Below are positions 44,046 through 53,559 of a stretch of 64,000 bases of DNA, in pieces. Source of the stretch: Fibrobacter sp. UWB11 (GTDB lineage: Bacteria > Fibrobacterota > Fibrobacteria > Fibrobacterales > Fibrobacteraceae); contig NZ_FSRT01000003.1 of assembly GCF_900143015.1 (NCBI RefSeq), forward strand, positions 186,001 through 250,000, given 5' to 3'. How positions within the stretch are numbered: the stretch's first letter is position 1; each line of letters starts with the position of its first letter. A program made the translations under genes and the position numbers. The notes beneath the pieces are model-generated. The model did no database searches. It was not told the origin of the DNA and saw only the letters and a program-made list of their open reading frames with translations.

Positions 44046-44972
44046 TCATTTTCGCGGTTTCCATTCCGCGAGCACCATGCCCGCAACGATAGCCGCCGCA
44101 CCCGCAATCGCGACGGCTGTTATTTTTTCGTCAAGTGCAATCACCGCCGTAATAATCGTCACGAGCGGAATTGCATAAATGTAGTTGCTTGCGAGGACCG
44201 TCCCGATTTGCTTTAAAACTTTATTCCAAATCAAGTAGCCAAATAGCGACGAGAACACCGTAAGGCAAATAAAGTTAAACGAGACTACAGGCTCCGCAAA
44301 ATTTAGCCACGGAACATCAAGCGCCTTTTGAACGCTACCGCCAGCCTCGATGAACACCGCCGGGATTGACGAAAGCGCCCCATAAAAGAACATCTTGCGC
44401 GTTATGAAAAGCGTAGAATACTTTTCATTCAGCGGACGCACAATCAAAGAATAAATCGTCCACATGCACGCCGAGCTAAACGCCAGCAAGTCGCCCACCG
44501 GGGAAAGCTTCAGGATAAACTTTCCATTCAACACCACAAGCACCATCCCGACAAACGTGACAAGGCACCCGATAATTTGCCGTTTGCAAAGACGTTCGCT
44601 CTTGTAAATAAGCCCTGCAAAAATCATCGTGAGTAGCGGATTCGTACAGACAATCAGCGACACATTGCTCGACGGTGAAAGCGTCAGTGCCGTATTTTCG
44701 GCCCAAAAGTAAAGCGTACAGCCCGTGAGCCCGCACACAAACAAAATCAATTCGTGCTTCCAGTTTTCGCAACGGAACTTTTTATGGGAGGCAGCGAGGA
44801 GCAACAAGTACGTCACCACGAACCGCAACGTGAAAATCTGCACCGCCGAAAAGCCGTGATTCAAGAGCACCTTCGTGCTCACGAAGCTCGTCCCCCAAAA
44901 GAGGATAGTCACGACAGCGAGAATGTGCCAAAGGGCAAGGCCGCGGGAAAATGTTGCAGAAATCTTTTTCAT
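44046..44972 (-). CDS. EamA-family (DMT) transporter
   Basis: A 308-residue inner-membrane protein with ten hydrophobic helices in two EamA repeats (LFWGTSFVSTKVLLNHGF in the first; TVFSSLFGYLIWNKVLKQIG in the second). Members export amino acids or metabolites, including cysteine pathway thiols in some bacteria. Start at 44972 (MKKISATFSRG); the upstream TTG is less likely. Divergent from the second metY. Confidence 0.85.
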   Translation of the reverse strand: MKKISATFSRGLALWHILAVVTILFWGTSFVSTKVLLNHGFSAVQIFTLRFVVTYLLLLAASHKKFRCENWKHELILFVCGLTGCTLYFWAENTALTLSPSSNVSLIVCTNPLLTMIFAGLIYKSERLCKRQIIGCLVTFVGMVLVVLNGKFILKLSPVGDLLAFSSACMWTIYSLIVRPLNEKYSTLFITRKMFFYGALSSIPAVFIEAGGSVQKALDVPWLNFAEPVVSFNFICLTVFSSLFGYLIWNKVLKQIGTVLASNYIYAIPLVTIITAVIALDEKITAVAIAGAAAIVAGMVLAEWKPRK

Positions 44973-45043
44973 CGAAACAAAAGATAGAAAATACAAGCAT
45001 CATTTCCTCTAACGAGCGAGAAATCCCAATTTTCCACCTTTGC

Positions 45044-45060
45044 TATAACTTTTTTCTATC
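45044..45060. promoter_or_regulatory. Weak LysR-type operator-like site
   Basis: TATAA-CTTTTTT-CTATC matches the 17-bp motif at eight of ten positions; CTATCTATAAT follows. In the divergent EamA/metY region. Confidence 0.3.
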
Positions 45061-45131
45061 ACTATCTATAATTTTTGACTAATTATGCTTTATTTTTTTC
45101 AACCAACCCGCCTAGAGATTCACTTTACCCA

Positions 45132-45160
45132 TAGACTCAGCTATAGAAAGCAACTATATT
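45132..45160 (+). promoter_or_regulatory. Promoter of the second metY with an overlapping perfect operator
   Basis: TAGACT (45132-45137), 17 bases, TATATT (45155-45160). TATAG-AAAGCAA-CTATA (45142-45158) is a perfect copy of the island motif but overlaps the -10, where a bound regulator should repress. So this metY may respond in the opposite sense to malY. Confidence 0.5.
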
Positions 45161-45198
45161 TCACACCATAAAAAATTTATTAGAAAAAGGAATTTCAC

Positions 45199-46476
45199 AT
45201 GTCCAAGATCGAAACTCTTTGTATTCAGGGCGGTTGGCAGCCGAAAAACGGCGAACCGCGCGTTCTCCCCATCTACCAGAGCACCACGTTCAAGTACGAA
45301 ACGACCAATGACATGGCCGACTTGTTCGACCTGAAGGCATCCGGCTACTTCTACACCCGTTTGCAGAACCCGACCAACGACGCTGTTGCCAACAAGATTG
45401 CCGCTCTCGAAGGTGGTGTTGCCGCTATGCTCACGAGTTCCGGTCAGGCAGCAAACTTCTACGCAGTCTTCAACATCTGCGAAGCTGGCGACCATTTCAT
45501 CAGCACTTCTGCTATTTATGGCGGTACGAGCAACCTCTTCTCCGTGACGATGAAGAAGCTCGGCATCGAATGCACATTCGTTGACCAGGATGCCTCTGAC
45601 GAAGAAATTGAAAAGGCTTTCCGCCCGAACACCAAGTGCTTCTTCGGTGAAACCGTTGCAAACCCGGCCGGCAAGGTGCTTGACCTCAAACGCTTCGCTG
45701 ACATCGCCCACAAGCACGGCGTTCCGATGATTGTGGATAACACGTTCCCGACCCCGATTCTCTGCCGCCCGATTGAATTCGGCGTGGACATCGTGACCCA
45801 CTCCACGACCAAGTACATGGATGGCCACGCCATGGCAGTCGGTGGCTGCATCGTCGATAGCGGCAACTTCGACTGGGAAGCAAACCACGACCGTTTCAAG
45901 GGCCTCACCGAACCGGATCCGAGCTACCACGGTCTCGCCTATACGAAGGCTTTCGGCAAGGGCGCTTACATCACGAAGGCTACCGCACAGCTCATGCGCG
46001 ACTTCGGTTCTATCCAGTCTCCGCAGAACGCATTCCTTCTGAACGTCGGTCTCGAAACTTTACACCTCCGCATGCCGCGTCACTGTGAAAACGCTCTCGC
46101 CTGCGCCAAGTTCCTCAAGAACCACCCGAAGGTCGCTTGGGTCAACTACGCAGGCCTCGAAGGCGATAAGTACTACGAACTCGCCCAGAAGCAGTTCAAG
46201 GGCGGCCTTCCGTGCGGCGTTCTTACGTTCGGCATCAAGGGCGGTCGTGAAAAGTCCATCCAGTTCATGGATAGCCTCAAGATGATTTGCATCGTGACCC
46301 ACGTGGCCGACGCCCGCAGCTGTGTGCTGCACCCGGCAAGCCACACGCACCGCCAGCTCAGTGACGAACAGCTCATCGAAGCAGGCGTTGCACCGGACCT
46401 GATCCGTTTCAGCGTCGGTATCGAAAATGTCGAAGACATCGTCGCCGACCTCACGCAGGCTTTGGACAAGGTCTAA
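45199..46476 (+). CDS. metY: O-acetylhomoserine sulfhydrylase, second copy
   Basis: A 425-residue MetY-type PLP enzyme: TRLQNPTNDAV, LTSSGQAAN, VDNTFPTPILCRP, HSTTKYMDGHAMAVGG with the PLP lysine. It differs throughout from the copy at 4260 (for example IQGGWQPKNGEPRVLP at the N-terminus), so it is an ancient paralogue. One copy might prefer sulfide and the other methanethiol. RBS AAAAAGGA. Followed by a terminator. Confidence 0.93.
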   Translation: MSKIETLCIQGGWQPKNGEPRVLPIYQSTTFKYETTNDMADLFDLKASGYFYTRLQNPTNDAVANKIAALEGGVAAMLTSSGQAANFYAVFNICEAGDHFISTSAIYGGTSNLFSVTMKKLGIECTFVDQDASDEEIEKAFRPNTKCFFGETVANPAGKVLDLKRFADIAHKHGVPMIVDNTFPTPILCRPIEFGVDIVTHSTTKYMDGHAMAVGGCIVDSGNFDWEANHDRFKGLTEPDPSYHGLAYTKAFGKGAYITKATAQLMRDFGSIQSPQNAFLLNVGLETLHLRMPRHCENALACAKFLKNHPKVAWVNYAGLEGDKYYELAQKQFKGGLPCGVLTFGIKGGREKSIQFMDSLKMICIVTHVADARSCVLHPASHTHRQLSDEQLIEAGVAPDLIRFSVGIENVEDIVADLTQALDKV

Positions 46477-46505
46477 ACAATCGTATTACACCTCAATACA
46501 TCAAA

Positions 46506-46535
46506 AACGGCGCTGACCAATCAGCGCCGTTTTCT
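46506..46535 (+). terminator. Terminator after the second metY
   Basis: AACGGCGCTGA-CCAA-TCAGCGCCGTT, then TTCTTATT. Very stable stem. Confidence 0.88.
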
Positions 46536-46597
46536 TATTCTCTAGCCACGCCCAGTGTATATGCCTATATTTAGGGTACTAAAAAGAAGGATACACA

Positions 46598-47596
46598 ATG
46601 CTTAACTTAATAAGGGCTGTCAGCCGCTTTTTATCGACATACACATCGCTTTTCGTCATCGCATGTGCAGTCATCGCGTTTTTCATCCCCACGCTTTTCG
46701 GCTGGGTTCACGGCAACACGAGCTCGATTATTCTCGGCATCATCATGCTCAGCATGGGTCTCACCATCACCATGGACGATGTCCGCAACTTGATGAAACG
46801 ACCCGGTGACATTTTCCTCGGCGCCGTCGCACAGTACACCATCATGCCGCTCGTTGCTTTTACGCTCACAAAGATTTTCGGACTTGATCCGTATTTGGCA
46901 ATCGGTATTGTCCTTGTCGGTTGCTGCCCGGGCGGTGTTTCAAGCAACGTCATGAGCTTTTTGGCTAAAGGCGACGTGACCTATTCCGTGAGCATGACGA
47001 TGGCAAGCACACTTCTCGCTCCGCTTATGACTCCGCTTTTGGTCCTTTGGCTTGCCGACACGAGCATCGAAGTAAACGCAGTCGGCATGTTCCTCAACAT
47101 CCTTTACGTGACCGTCTTCCCGATTGCAATCGGCTTCACTTGCAACTACTTCTTCGGCAAGCGCGCTGGCTTCAAGGAATTCCAGGCAAACATGCCCGCC
47201 GTGAGCGTTATCGGCCTTGCGTTAATCGTCGGTGGCGTTATCGTGACCGTGCGTCCGCAGCTCTTAACGAACGGCATGGGGCTTATCGCGCTCATCCTCG
47301 CTGTGGTGTTTTTGCATAACGGCCTCGGTTACGTGCTCGGCTACAGCGTCGGTCGTTTGTTCAAATTCAACACCGCCAAGAAGCGCACCATTTCCATTGA
47401 AGTCGGCGTGCAGAATGCAGGCATGGCAACAGTCCTCGCCGGCGCATTCTTCGCCAACCCAGAAAATCTCGCACTTCACCCGGAAGCAGCCCTCTGCGTT
47501 GTTCCATGCGCCATCAGCTGCGCCTACCATTCCATCAGCGGCACAATCCTCGCCGGCATCTACGCGCACATGGACAAGAAGAAAACCAACGCTTAA
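46598..47596 (+). CDS. Bile acid:sodium symporter (BASS) family transporter
   Basis: A 332-residue protein with about ten helices. LSMGLTITMDDVRNLMKRPGDIFLGAV in parts and GCCPGGVSSNVMSFLAKGDV are typical BASS signatures (sodium site). Family substrates include organic anions, pantothenate and 2-keto acids. Position next to metY hints at a methionine-pathway anion but is weak evidence. Confidence 0.88.
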   Translation: MLNLIRAVSRFLSTYTSLFVIACAVIAFFIPTLFGWVHGNTSSIILGIIMLSMGLTITMDDVRNLMKRPGDIFLGAVAQYTIMPLVAFTLTKIFGLDPYLAIGIVLVGCCPGGVSSNVMSFLAKGDVTYSVSMTMASTLLAPLMTPLLVLWLADTSIEVNAVGMFLNILYVTVFPIAIGFTCNYFFGKRAGFKEFQANMPAVSVIGLALIVGGVIVTVRPQLLTNGMGLIALILAVVFLHNGLGYVLGYSVGRLFKFNTAKKRTISIEVGVQNAGMATVLAGAFFANPENLALHPEAALCVVPCAISCAYHSISGTILAGIYAHMDKKKTNA

Positions 47597-47626
47597 TAGC
47601 GTTCGAGGATGACAAAGCATTTGAAA

Positions 47627-47655
47627 AGGGCGGCCCTTTCGGGTCGCCCTTTGTT
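47627..47655 (+). terminator. Terminator after the BASS gene
   Basis: AAGGGCGGCCC-TTTC-GGGTCGCCCTTT stem with T-rich tail. Confidence 0.75.
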
Positions 47656-47759
47656 ATGACCAGGAAAACGTATGTCAATACAACAAAACCAAAAATCCTC
47701 AAATGCACTCGCGGCACTTTACGAACATTCATCAAGAAGCCGCGCCACAAACCGTTCCG

Positions 47760-49424
47760 TCAAGATATCAGCAATATCGCTAACACCTGACCACTCAAGA
47801 TTCTGAGCAACATCGTAAGCGGGTAAACAGATGCGTAACCGATATTTGTTGCTTCGGAATTGCTGAGTCCGTTTGCGAAAGCAAGTGCCGGAGGGTCCGT
47901 TGTTGCACCAGCAAGCACACCGCAAAGCGAGAGGTAATTGACCTTGAACACCGCCTTGCCCACAATCGCCACCGTCATTAACGGCACGAACGTGATGATT
48001 GCCGAGAGCGCCATGTAGTAAAAGCCATCGCCATTCAAAAGAACATCGAAGAACTTGATACCTGCATTGAGACCCACACAGCTGAGGAAAATCGTAATGC
48101 CAAGCTCGCGCAGCATAAGGTTTGCACTATTCGCCATAAAGAAGTTGAGCGGCCCCATCTTACGCTTACGGCTAAGGATAATTGCCACAATCAACGGACC
48201 GCCAGCAAGGCCGAGCTTGAGCGGAGTCGGCATGCCAGGAATCGCCACCGGAATGCTTCCGACAATCACGCCAAGGAAAATACCAAGGAATGCCGGCAGA
48301 ATTTCTGGATGGTCCAGCGCCGTGAGGGAGTCACCCAGTTCCTTTGCTGCAGCCGTAATCGCATCCGGCGTACCCACCACTAACAACTTATCCGCAAATT
48401 TCACACGAATATCGAGGCGCCCCGTAAACTTGAACCCGCCACGCGTCACACGGCTTACTGTCACACCGAAACGGTCGTTCAAAGCAAGCTGCTGGATGCT
48501 CTTTCCAAGAATTTTCTTGTTCGTCACGAGAATCGTCTTGACAGCCAAATTCGACTTCTGGAGCGTAATCGGTGTTGCCTGCTTTTCGCCAATAATCTTT
48601 TCCAAGCCCTCAATCGCCTCGGGCATTCCGACCACATGCACCAAGTCACCAAGTTCCAGCGTCAAGTCACCCTTCGGCATATTGATCACCTGGTCGCGAG
48701 CATGGCGCGTCACCACGGCACCCGTCGAAATAAGTCCCGGAATGTCCTTGATTTTGCAACCCACAAGATTTGCGTTATCTACTCGAAGCGTGCAAGACAT
48801 GATTTCCTTGGACTGTTCCGCAATTTCCTTCTGGTATTCAGCAGCAGCGGTGTCCGGTTTTTGCTTAAAGAACACACGCACAAGAATCATCACGAGGATA
48901 ATACCGATTACACCGAACGGATAAGCGACTGCATATCCCACACCCGTCAAAGAAGCATCTACACCCGCAGCCGTGAGTGCCGAATTTGCAGCACCCAGCG
49001 AAGGAGTGTTCGTCACAGCGCCGCAAAGCATCCCGATCAACACAGGAACGTTGTCATGCATACTCGTCGTAAAGTAGATGAGGACGGTAGCAAGTACGCC
49101 CAGAAGGACAATGCTCACTGCGAGAATATTGAGCACCAACCCGTGTCGCTTTAGGGAGTCTATAAAGCCCGGGCCTACCTGCATACCGATTGTATAAACA
49201 AACAAAATAAGACCAAATTCTTGCATAAAGTGGAGTACGCTGGGCTCAATCCGCATTCCGATATGACCGAGCAGGATTCCCACGAACAGAGCACCAGCTC
49301 CTCCAAGGCTAACGCCTTTAACTTTGATTTTCCCCACCATGATACCAATGGCAGCAGTAAGGGAAATAACCAAAACTTGTTGTCCGACGGAAGGTTTAAC
49401 GAGTAAGTCAATAAGCCAATCCAT
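47760..49424 (-). CDS. AspT/YidE-type transporter with RCK_C domains
   Basis: 554 residues: two sets of membrane helices flank two TrkA-C (RCK_C) domains in the middle (CKIKDIPGLISTGAVVTRH...GDLVHVVGMPEAIEGL and FKFTGRLDIRVKFADKLLVVGTPDAI in parts). This is the aspartate:alanine exchanger layout. Substrate is uncertain; YidE relatives are uncharacterised. Convergent with BASS. Confidence 0.85.
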   Translation of the reverse strand: MDWLIDLLVKPSVGQQVLVISLTAAIGIMVGKIKVKGVSLGGAGALFVGILLGHIGMRIEPSVLHFMQEFGLILFVYTIGMQVGPGFIDSLKRHGLVLNILAVSIVLLGVLATVLIYFTTSMHDNVPVLIGMLCGAVTNTPSLGAANSALTAAGVDASLTGVGYAVAYPFGVIGIILVMILVRVFFKQKPDTAAAEYQKEIAEQSKEIMSCTLRVDNANLVGCKIKDIPGLISTGAVVTRHARDQVINMPKGDLTLELGDLVHVVGMPEAIEGLEKIIGEKQATPITLQKSNLAVKTILVTNKKILGKSIQQLALNDRFGVTVSRVTRGGFKFTGRLDIRVKFADKLLVVGTPDAITAAAKELGDSLTALDHPEILPAFLGIFLGVIVGSIPVAIPGMPTPLKLGLAGGPLIVAIILSRKRKMGPLNFFMANSANLMLRELGITIFLSCVGLNAGIKFFDVLLNGDGFYYMALSAIITFVPLMTVAIVGKAVFKVNYLSLCGVLAGATTDPPALAFANGLSNSEATNIGYASVYPLTMLLRILSGQVLAILLIS

Positions 49425-49703
49425 ATACCATCCTTATTTTGCGCCCCAAATGTAGCATTGGAGATTGATAATGACTAATAGATTATTTATATTGTATTAA
49501 TAACTAAAAATGATAGATAACGCACTTACGCCATCTGCGCCCCCAACAATGTTATTTACTAATATAATTTAGCCCTACAAAAACGGCAAATTCCATCCAC
49601 TTTACTTTTAGCAATTCGCCCCTAAGAACGCGAAATAAACGCTACATTTCTATATTGTTTTGCAATTAAACCCGGTACTTTCGGTAAAATCAAGGCGGCA
49701 CAA

Positions 49704-50252
49704 ATGGCAGAAGAAATGATCGACATTCTGAACAGCGACGGGACTCCAGCAGGATATGCACGCGGTAGAACAGAGGTCCACGCCAAGGGGCTTTGGCACC
49801 GCACGGTCCATATTTGGGCATTTGACACCCACGGCAGAATCGTTTTCCAGCTCCGTAGCCACCTCAAGGAAAACAATCCGAACTTGCTCGACACAAGCTG
49901 TGCAGGGCACATTACCGCAGGCGATGACAGCCGCAACGCCGCCATTCGTGAACTCCGCGAAGAGATGGGCGTCGAAAAACGTCTGGACGATCTCGAATAT
50001 CTTTTTGAAGCAACCCACGAGAACGTTCTGAACAACGGAACGTATTTCGACAACGAGTATTACGATACTTTTAAGATTATTTTGTCCGACGAAGAAGCCG
50101 CGCATTTAGTTCCGCAACCGGGTGAAGTTGACGATTTCGTTTGGATGACACCGGCCGAATTCCTTGAAAATTACGCTAAAAACCCCGAAAAATTTGTAGA
50201 CCACCCCAAAGATTATGCTTGGATTCGTTCCATTTTAAATACGCAAAAATAA
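49704..50252 (+). CDS. NUDIX hydrolase (Idi/YfcD-like)
   Basis: 182 residues. The Nudix box is GHITAGDDSRNAAIRELREEMG, with Asp at the first acidic place (read in two pieces, GHITAGDD and RNAAIRELREEMG). N-terminal MIDILNSDGTPAGYARGRTEVHAKGLWHRTVHIW in parts is typical of YfcD/isopentenyl-diphosphate-isomerase-like Nudix proteins. Probable nucleoside diphosphate-type substrate, not resolved. Confidence 0.88.
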   Translation: MAEEMIDILNSDGTPAGYARGRTEVHAKGLWHRTVHIWAFDTHGRIVFQLRSHLKENNPNLLDTSCAGHITAGDDSRNAAIRELREEMGVEKRLDDLEYLFEATHENVLNNGTYFDNEYYDTFKIILSDEEAAHLVPQPGEVDDFVWMTPAEFLENYAKNPEKFVDHPKDYAWIRSILNTQK

Positions 50253-50343
50253 GCATTAAATAGTTAAAACAAGTCCACATTTTATATACATTTTTTAATG
50301 GGTTCGGGTTGATATGTTAGGATTTTTACGGGGGATGGCATCC

Positions 50344-51210
50344 ATGAAGTACAAAAATACAGCCATCGTTGTAGAGGGCGGCGGTTTACGCGGCGCGTAT
50401 TCCGGTGGCATTCTTGACATTCTTGCAGACAAAGAAATTAAATTTGGAGGTGCAGCCGGCACGTCCGCAGGCGCCATTCATTTGTGCAGTTTTTTATCAG
50501 GGCAAATTGGCCGCAACTTTCGCGTCGACACAATTCACTCTAAAAGTCCACGTTACATGAGCTTTAGAAACCTGTTATTCACAGGTGATTACTTTGCGTT
50601 CGACTATTGCTACAAACAAATTCCTTACAAGATCGATCCGTTTGAATTTGACAAGTTCACCGAGCAATGCCAAGAGACCGAATTTCATGTTTGCATGACA
50701 AACGTGGAAACAGGCCTAGCCGAATACCCACGCATCACCGACTACCGCAACGAAGACGAGATGAACAGCATCCGCGCGTCAGCAAGTCTACCGATTCTGA
50801 GCAAAATGGTTGAAATTCACGGGAAAAAATACCTGGACGGAGGTGTTGCCGACAGCATCCCGTTCGAGTGCATGTTCAAGAATGGTTTTGAACGCGTCGT
50901 CGTAATCCTTACACGCCCGCTCGGCTACCGCAAAAAAATCAACAAGGCGCTCCCGCTTGTAAAACTCGCCTACCGCCATTACCCGAAATTCGTCAATGCG
51001 ATTGCCACGCGCCACATCCGCTACAACCAGGCACTGGACAAACTCGCGAAGCTCGAAGCCGAAGGAAAGGCGTTCATCTTCCGCCCGAGCAAGCTCATCA
51101 AGATTTCGGATATTGAATCCAACAAGAAGAAAATTGCAGAACTCTACGAGCTTGGGAAACAGGACGCACACGCAAAAATGCCGGAACTGTTGAAATTTTT
51201 GGAAGACTAG
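50344..51210 (+). CDS. Patatin-like phospholipase
   Basis: 288 residues. Oxyanion GGGLRG (12-17), nucleophile elbow GTSAG (39-43) and DGG (about 163) give the Ser-Asp dyad. YjjU/RssA-type. Start at 50344 after GGGGGA; in-frame ATGs at 50314 and 50335 are possible. No signal peptide, so cytoplasmic or membrane-associated. Confidence 0.88.
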   Translation: MKYKNTAIVVEGGGLRGAYSGGILDILADKEIKFGGAAGTSAGAIHLCSFLSGQIGRNFRVDTIHSKSPRYMSFRNLLFTGDYFAFDYCYKQIPYKIDPFEFDKFTEQCQETEFHVCMTNVETGLAEYPRITDYRNEDEMNSIRASASLPILSKMVEIHGKKYLDGGVADSIPFECMFKNGFERVVVILTRPLGYRKKINKALPLVKLAYRHYPKFVNAIATRHIRYNQALDKLAKLEAEGKAFIFRPSKLIKISDIESNKKKIAELYELGKQDAHAKMPELLKFLED

Positions 51211-51362
51211 GGGATTTTTCAGCCCCGGTCCGAGACAAAAGTTCCCATTTTTTGCACTTATTTCGGCATTTTTCTCCATTTGTTGAACATTTTGCAACAA
51301 AAAACAACGTTTTCACAACACCAATTCACAACATTCAGGCATTACTATGGTAAATTTATAGT

Positions 51363-52229
51363 ATGCCCGAAGTATTAGACTATCTGGAATACCGCGAGTA
51401 CCTGAAGGACTGGTTTGTCGAGACTAAAAAAGACAACCCGTTCACCTCGTACCGCTATCTCGGCCAGAAAACCGGCGTGGATCCGGCCTGGCTTGTCCGC
51501 GTTTTCCAAAAAGAAGGCCACCTGAACGAGAGCACGCTGCCCGTGTTCATCAGAATTTGCGGCCTCGACGACAGACGGGCAGAGTATTTCAAGACACTTT
51601 ACAGGTTCAACAAGACCAAGGCAAAGCAGACGCTTTCCGAGCTTTACTACAAGCTTTTGGAACTCCGCTCGCTTGAAACACGCGTGCTTTCTGAACCGGA
51701 ACTCGCGTATTTTGGCAGCTGGGCATGTGCAGCGCTCCGCGCCCTCATCGGCATTACGAAGGACACGAGCGACATCGCAAGCCTCGGCAAGCACTTGAAC
51801 CCGCCTATTTCGCAGGATGATGCCCGTAATGCGCTCGGCATCTTGAAGCAACTTGGGCTCGTTGTGCCGGACGGCACCGGCGGTTGGAACATCACCGACC
51901 AAATTATCAGTACCGGCGGAGAAGTAAAAAGTTCCGCAGTCCGCAGTTTCCACAGACACACGATGGAACTTGCACAGGAATCGCTGGACCGCCACAAGCC
52001 CGAAGAACGCGACATTTCGAGCGTGGTATTCACCGCTGATGAATCCGACTTGCCCGAAATCAAGCACAAAATTGAAGAATTTCGCCGCGGACTTTTGCAG
52101 TTTGCCCGCAAGAGCGAACGCGCCGACCGCGTTTATGCACTGAATATCGCTATGTACCCCCTCTCCGACAAGGTAGCCGACCCGGCAACAGGCCCTACCT
52201 CGCCAGAAAACAACGGAGGTGCAAAATGA
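51363..52229 (+). CDS. TIGR02147-family regulator-like protein
   Basis: 288 residues. LDYLEYREYLKDWF, SYRYLGQKTGVDPAWLVRVFQ and the FKTLYRFNKTKAKQ segment match TIGR02147, a paralogous family expanded in Fibrobacter. The N-terminal part looks HTH-like; the C-terminal half holds ALGILKQLGLV and a winged segment. It overlaps the following lipoprotein by four bases, a common pairing for this family, suggesting a regulator or partner of that surface protein. Confidence 0.85.
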   Translation: MPEVLDYLEYREYLKDWFVETKKDNPFTSYRYLGQKTGVDPAWLVRVFQKEGHLNESTLPVFIRICGLDDRRAEYFKTLYRFNKTKAKQTLSELYYKLLELRSLETRVLSEPELAYFGSWACAALRALIGITKDTSDIASLGKHLNPPISQDDARNALGILKQLGLVVPDGTGGWNITDQIISTGGEVKSSAVRSFHRHTMELAQESLDRHKPEERDISSVVFTADESDLPEIKHKIEEFRRGLLQFARKSERADRVYALNIAMYPLSDKVADPATGPTSPENNGGAK

Positions 52230-53557
52230 TTTTCAAAAAGAAATTATATATTAAGGGTATGGACTTGAAGCAGAACAATAACAGACGCATGATTTCGCTG
52301 ATTGCACCGCTTGCAATCGGGTTTTCACTTTGCGCCTGCGGTTCTGACAATGTTGCTGGTGGCGGCCCGAGCGGCACAGAAGCCGGAAACGCCATAACTG
52401 CACAGATCCTTATTGCAGATGCACCGGCCGCCAATGCCCGCATCAAGCTCGTCGAACATAATAGCCTTGACGGTCAAGGCTACACGGCAACCACAGACTC
52501 GAACGGTTTTGTCTCTATCGAGCACGTCGCCATCGGCAACTACACGATGGAAGCATCCCTCAACGAATCCGCACTTGCACTCCAGATTCCTGTGGATGTC
52601 AAGGACACCGTAAGCGATGTCGCATTGGGCCAGCAGAATCTGCAGAAGTCTGTCTTTATCGGCGGTTCCATTGCCGACTTTATCGACGACACGACTGAAA
52701 GCCTGAAGAACATGAACGGTTTTGTCAAGTTCCGTGGTCTCGACCATTCTACCGCCATTACAAACGGCAAGTTCCAGGTATTCGGCCTCCCGGCAGGACA
52801 CCTGAACATGGTGTTTATCCCGGCTGAAACCGTCGACACGGTAAAAGTCGCTGTCGAAACGGACGCAGGGGATTCCATCACTACGCTCAAGCCGAAAACT
52901 CCGGAACCGGAAAAAGAAACTCTCGTCATAGATGATTTCGAAGATGGGGACTTCTACCACAATCTGGCCAAAGAATACACAAATTTCATGTTCGGCGGTG
53001 GCCAATGGGCGATAATGAACGATCCAGCGGTAGTAAACGTCGATTCAGTGCCAGGCTCATTCAAAATTACCCCAGTTGCAACATACACCCCGTTCGGCGG
53101 TTCTCCTTTTACCGCAATCATTCAAGATGATGGAAACGGAGGCAAGGAAGTCCACTGTACAATAGAATTTCCAGACACATCCGTGTACAAACAGGCCAGC
53201 ATGATCATGAAAGTGGATATCGGAAATGCGGGCACAGCCTATGACCTAAGCCCGGTCGATACGATCGCTTTTGATACATGGGGTCAGGGTACTGTGTATT
53301 TTGCAATACTTGATATCACTCAAACAGATATAGATCCAACACTTGGCGGTGCCGCATATACAATCGGCAAAGCCCCGATTGAACTCACTGAAGAAAAGAA
53401 GAAATACAAGTTCGCTCTCGCCGACATTCTCCCCGACGAAGAAAAACGCAAGAAAGTATCGACAATTGGAATTTCATTCCGCTACAATACGGAAATCCAT
53501 TTTGACAATCTTGAATTCATCGGCAATAACTTGCTGAACATCTGGAAGCGGCAGTAA
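52226..53557 (+). CDS. Lipoprotein paired with the TIGR02147 gene
   Basis: 443 residues with signal peptide and lipobox SLCAC (about residues 34-38), preceded by MISLIAPLAIGFSL. Residues 55-130 resemble a carboxypeptidase-regulatory-like or prealbumin-like fold (LIADAPAANARIKLVEH, TTDSNGFVSIEHVAIGNYTM). The last 200 residues start with LVIDDFEDGD and look like a carbohydrate-binding jelly-roll (FRYNTEIHFDNLEFIG). Probably cell-surface; ligand unknown. An internal start at 52262 (MDLKQNN) is possible. Confidence 0.75.
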   Translation: MIFKKKLYIKGMDLKQNNNRRMISLIAPLAIGFSLCACGSDNVAGGGPSGTEAGNAITAQILIADAPAANARIKLVEHNSLDGQGYTATTDSNGFVSIEHVAIGNYTMEASLNESALALQIPVDVKDTVSDVALGQQNLQKSVFIGGSIADFIDDTTESLKNMNGFVKFRGLDHSTAITNGKFQVFGLPAGHLNMVFIPAETVDTVKVAVETDAGDSITTLKPKTPEPEKETLVIDDFEDGDFYHNLAKEYTNFMFGGGQWAIMNDPAVVNVDSVPGSFKITPVATYTPFGGSPFTAIIQDDGNGGKEVHCTIEFPDTSVYKQASMIMKVDIGNAGTAYDLSPVDTIAFDTWGQGTVYFAILDITQTDIDPTLGGAAYTIGKAPIELTEEKKKYKFALADILPDEEKRKKVSTIGISFRYNTEIHFDNLEFIGNNLLNIWKRQ

Positions 53558-53559
53558 CA

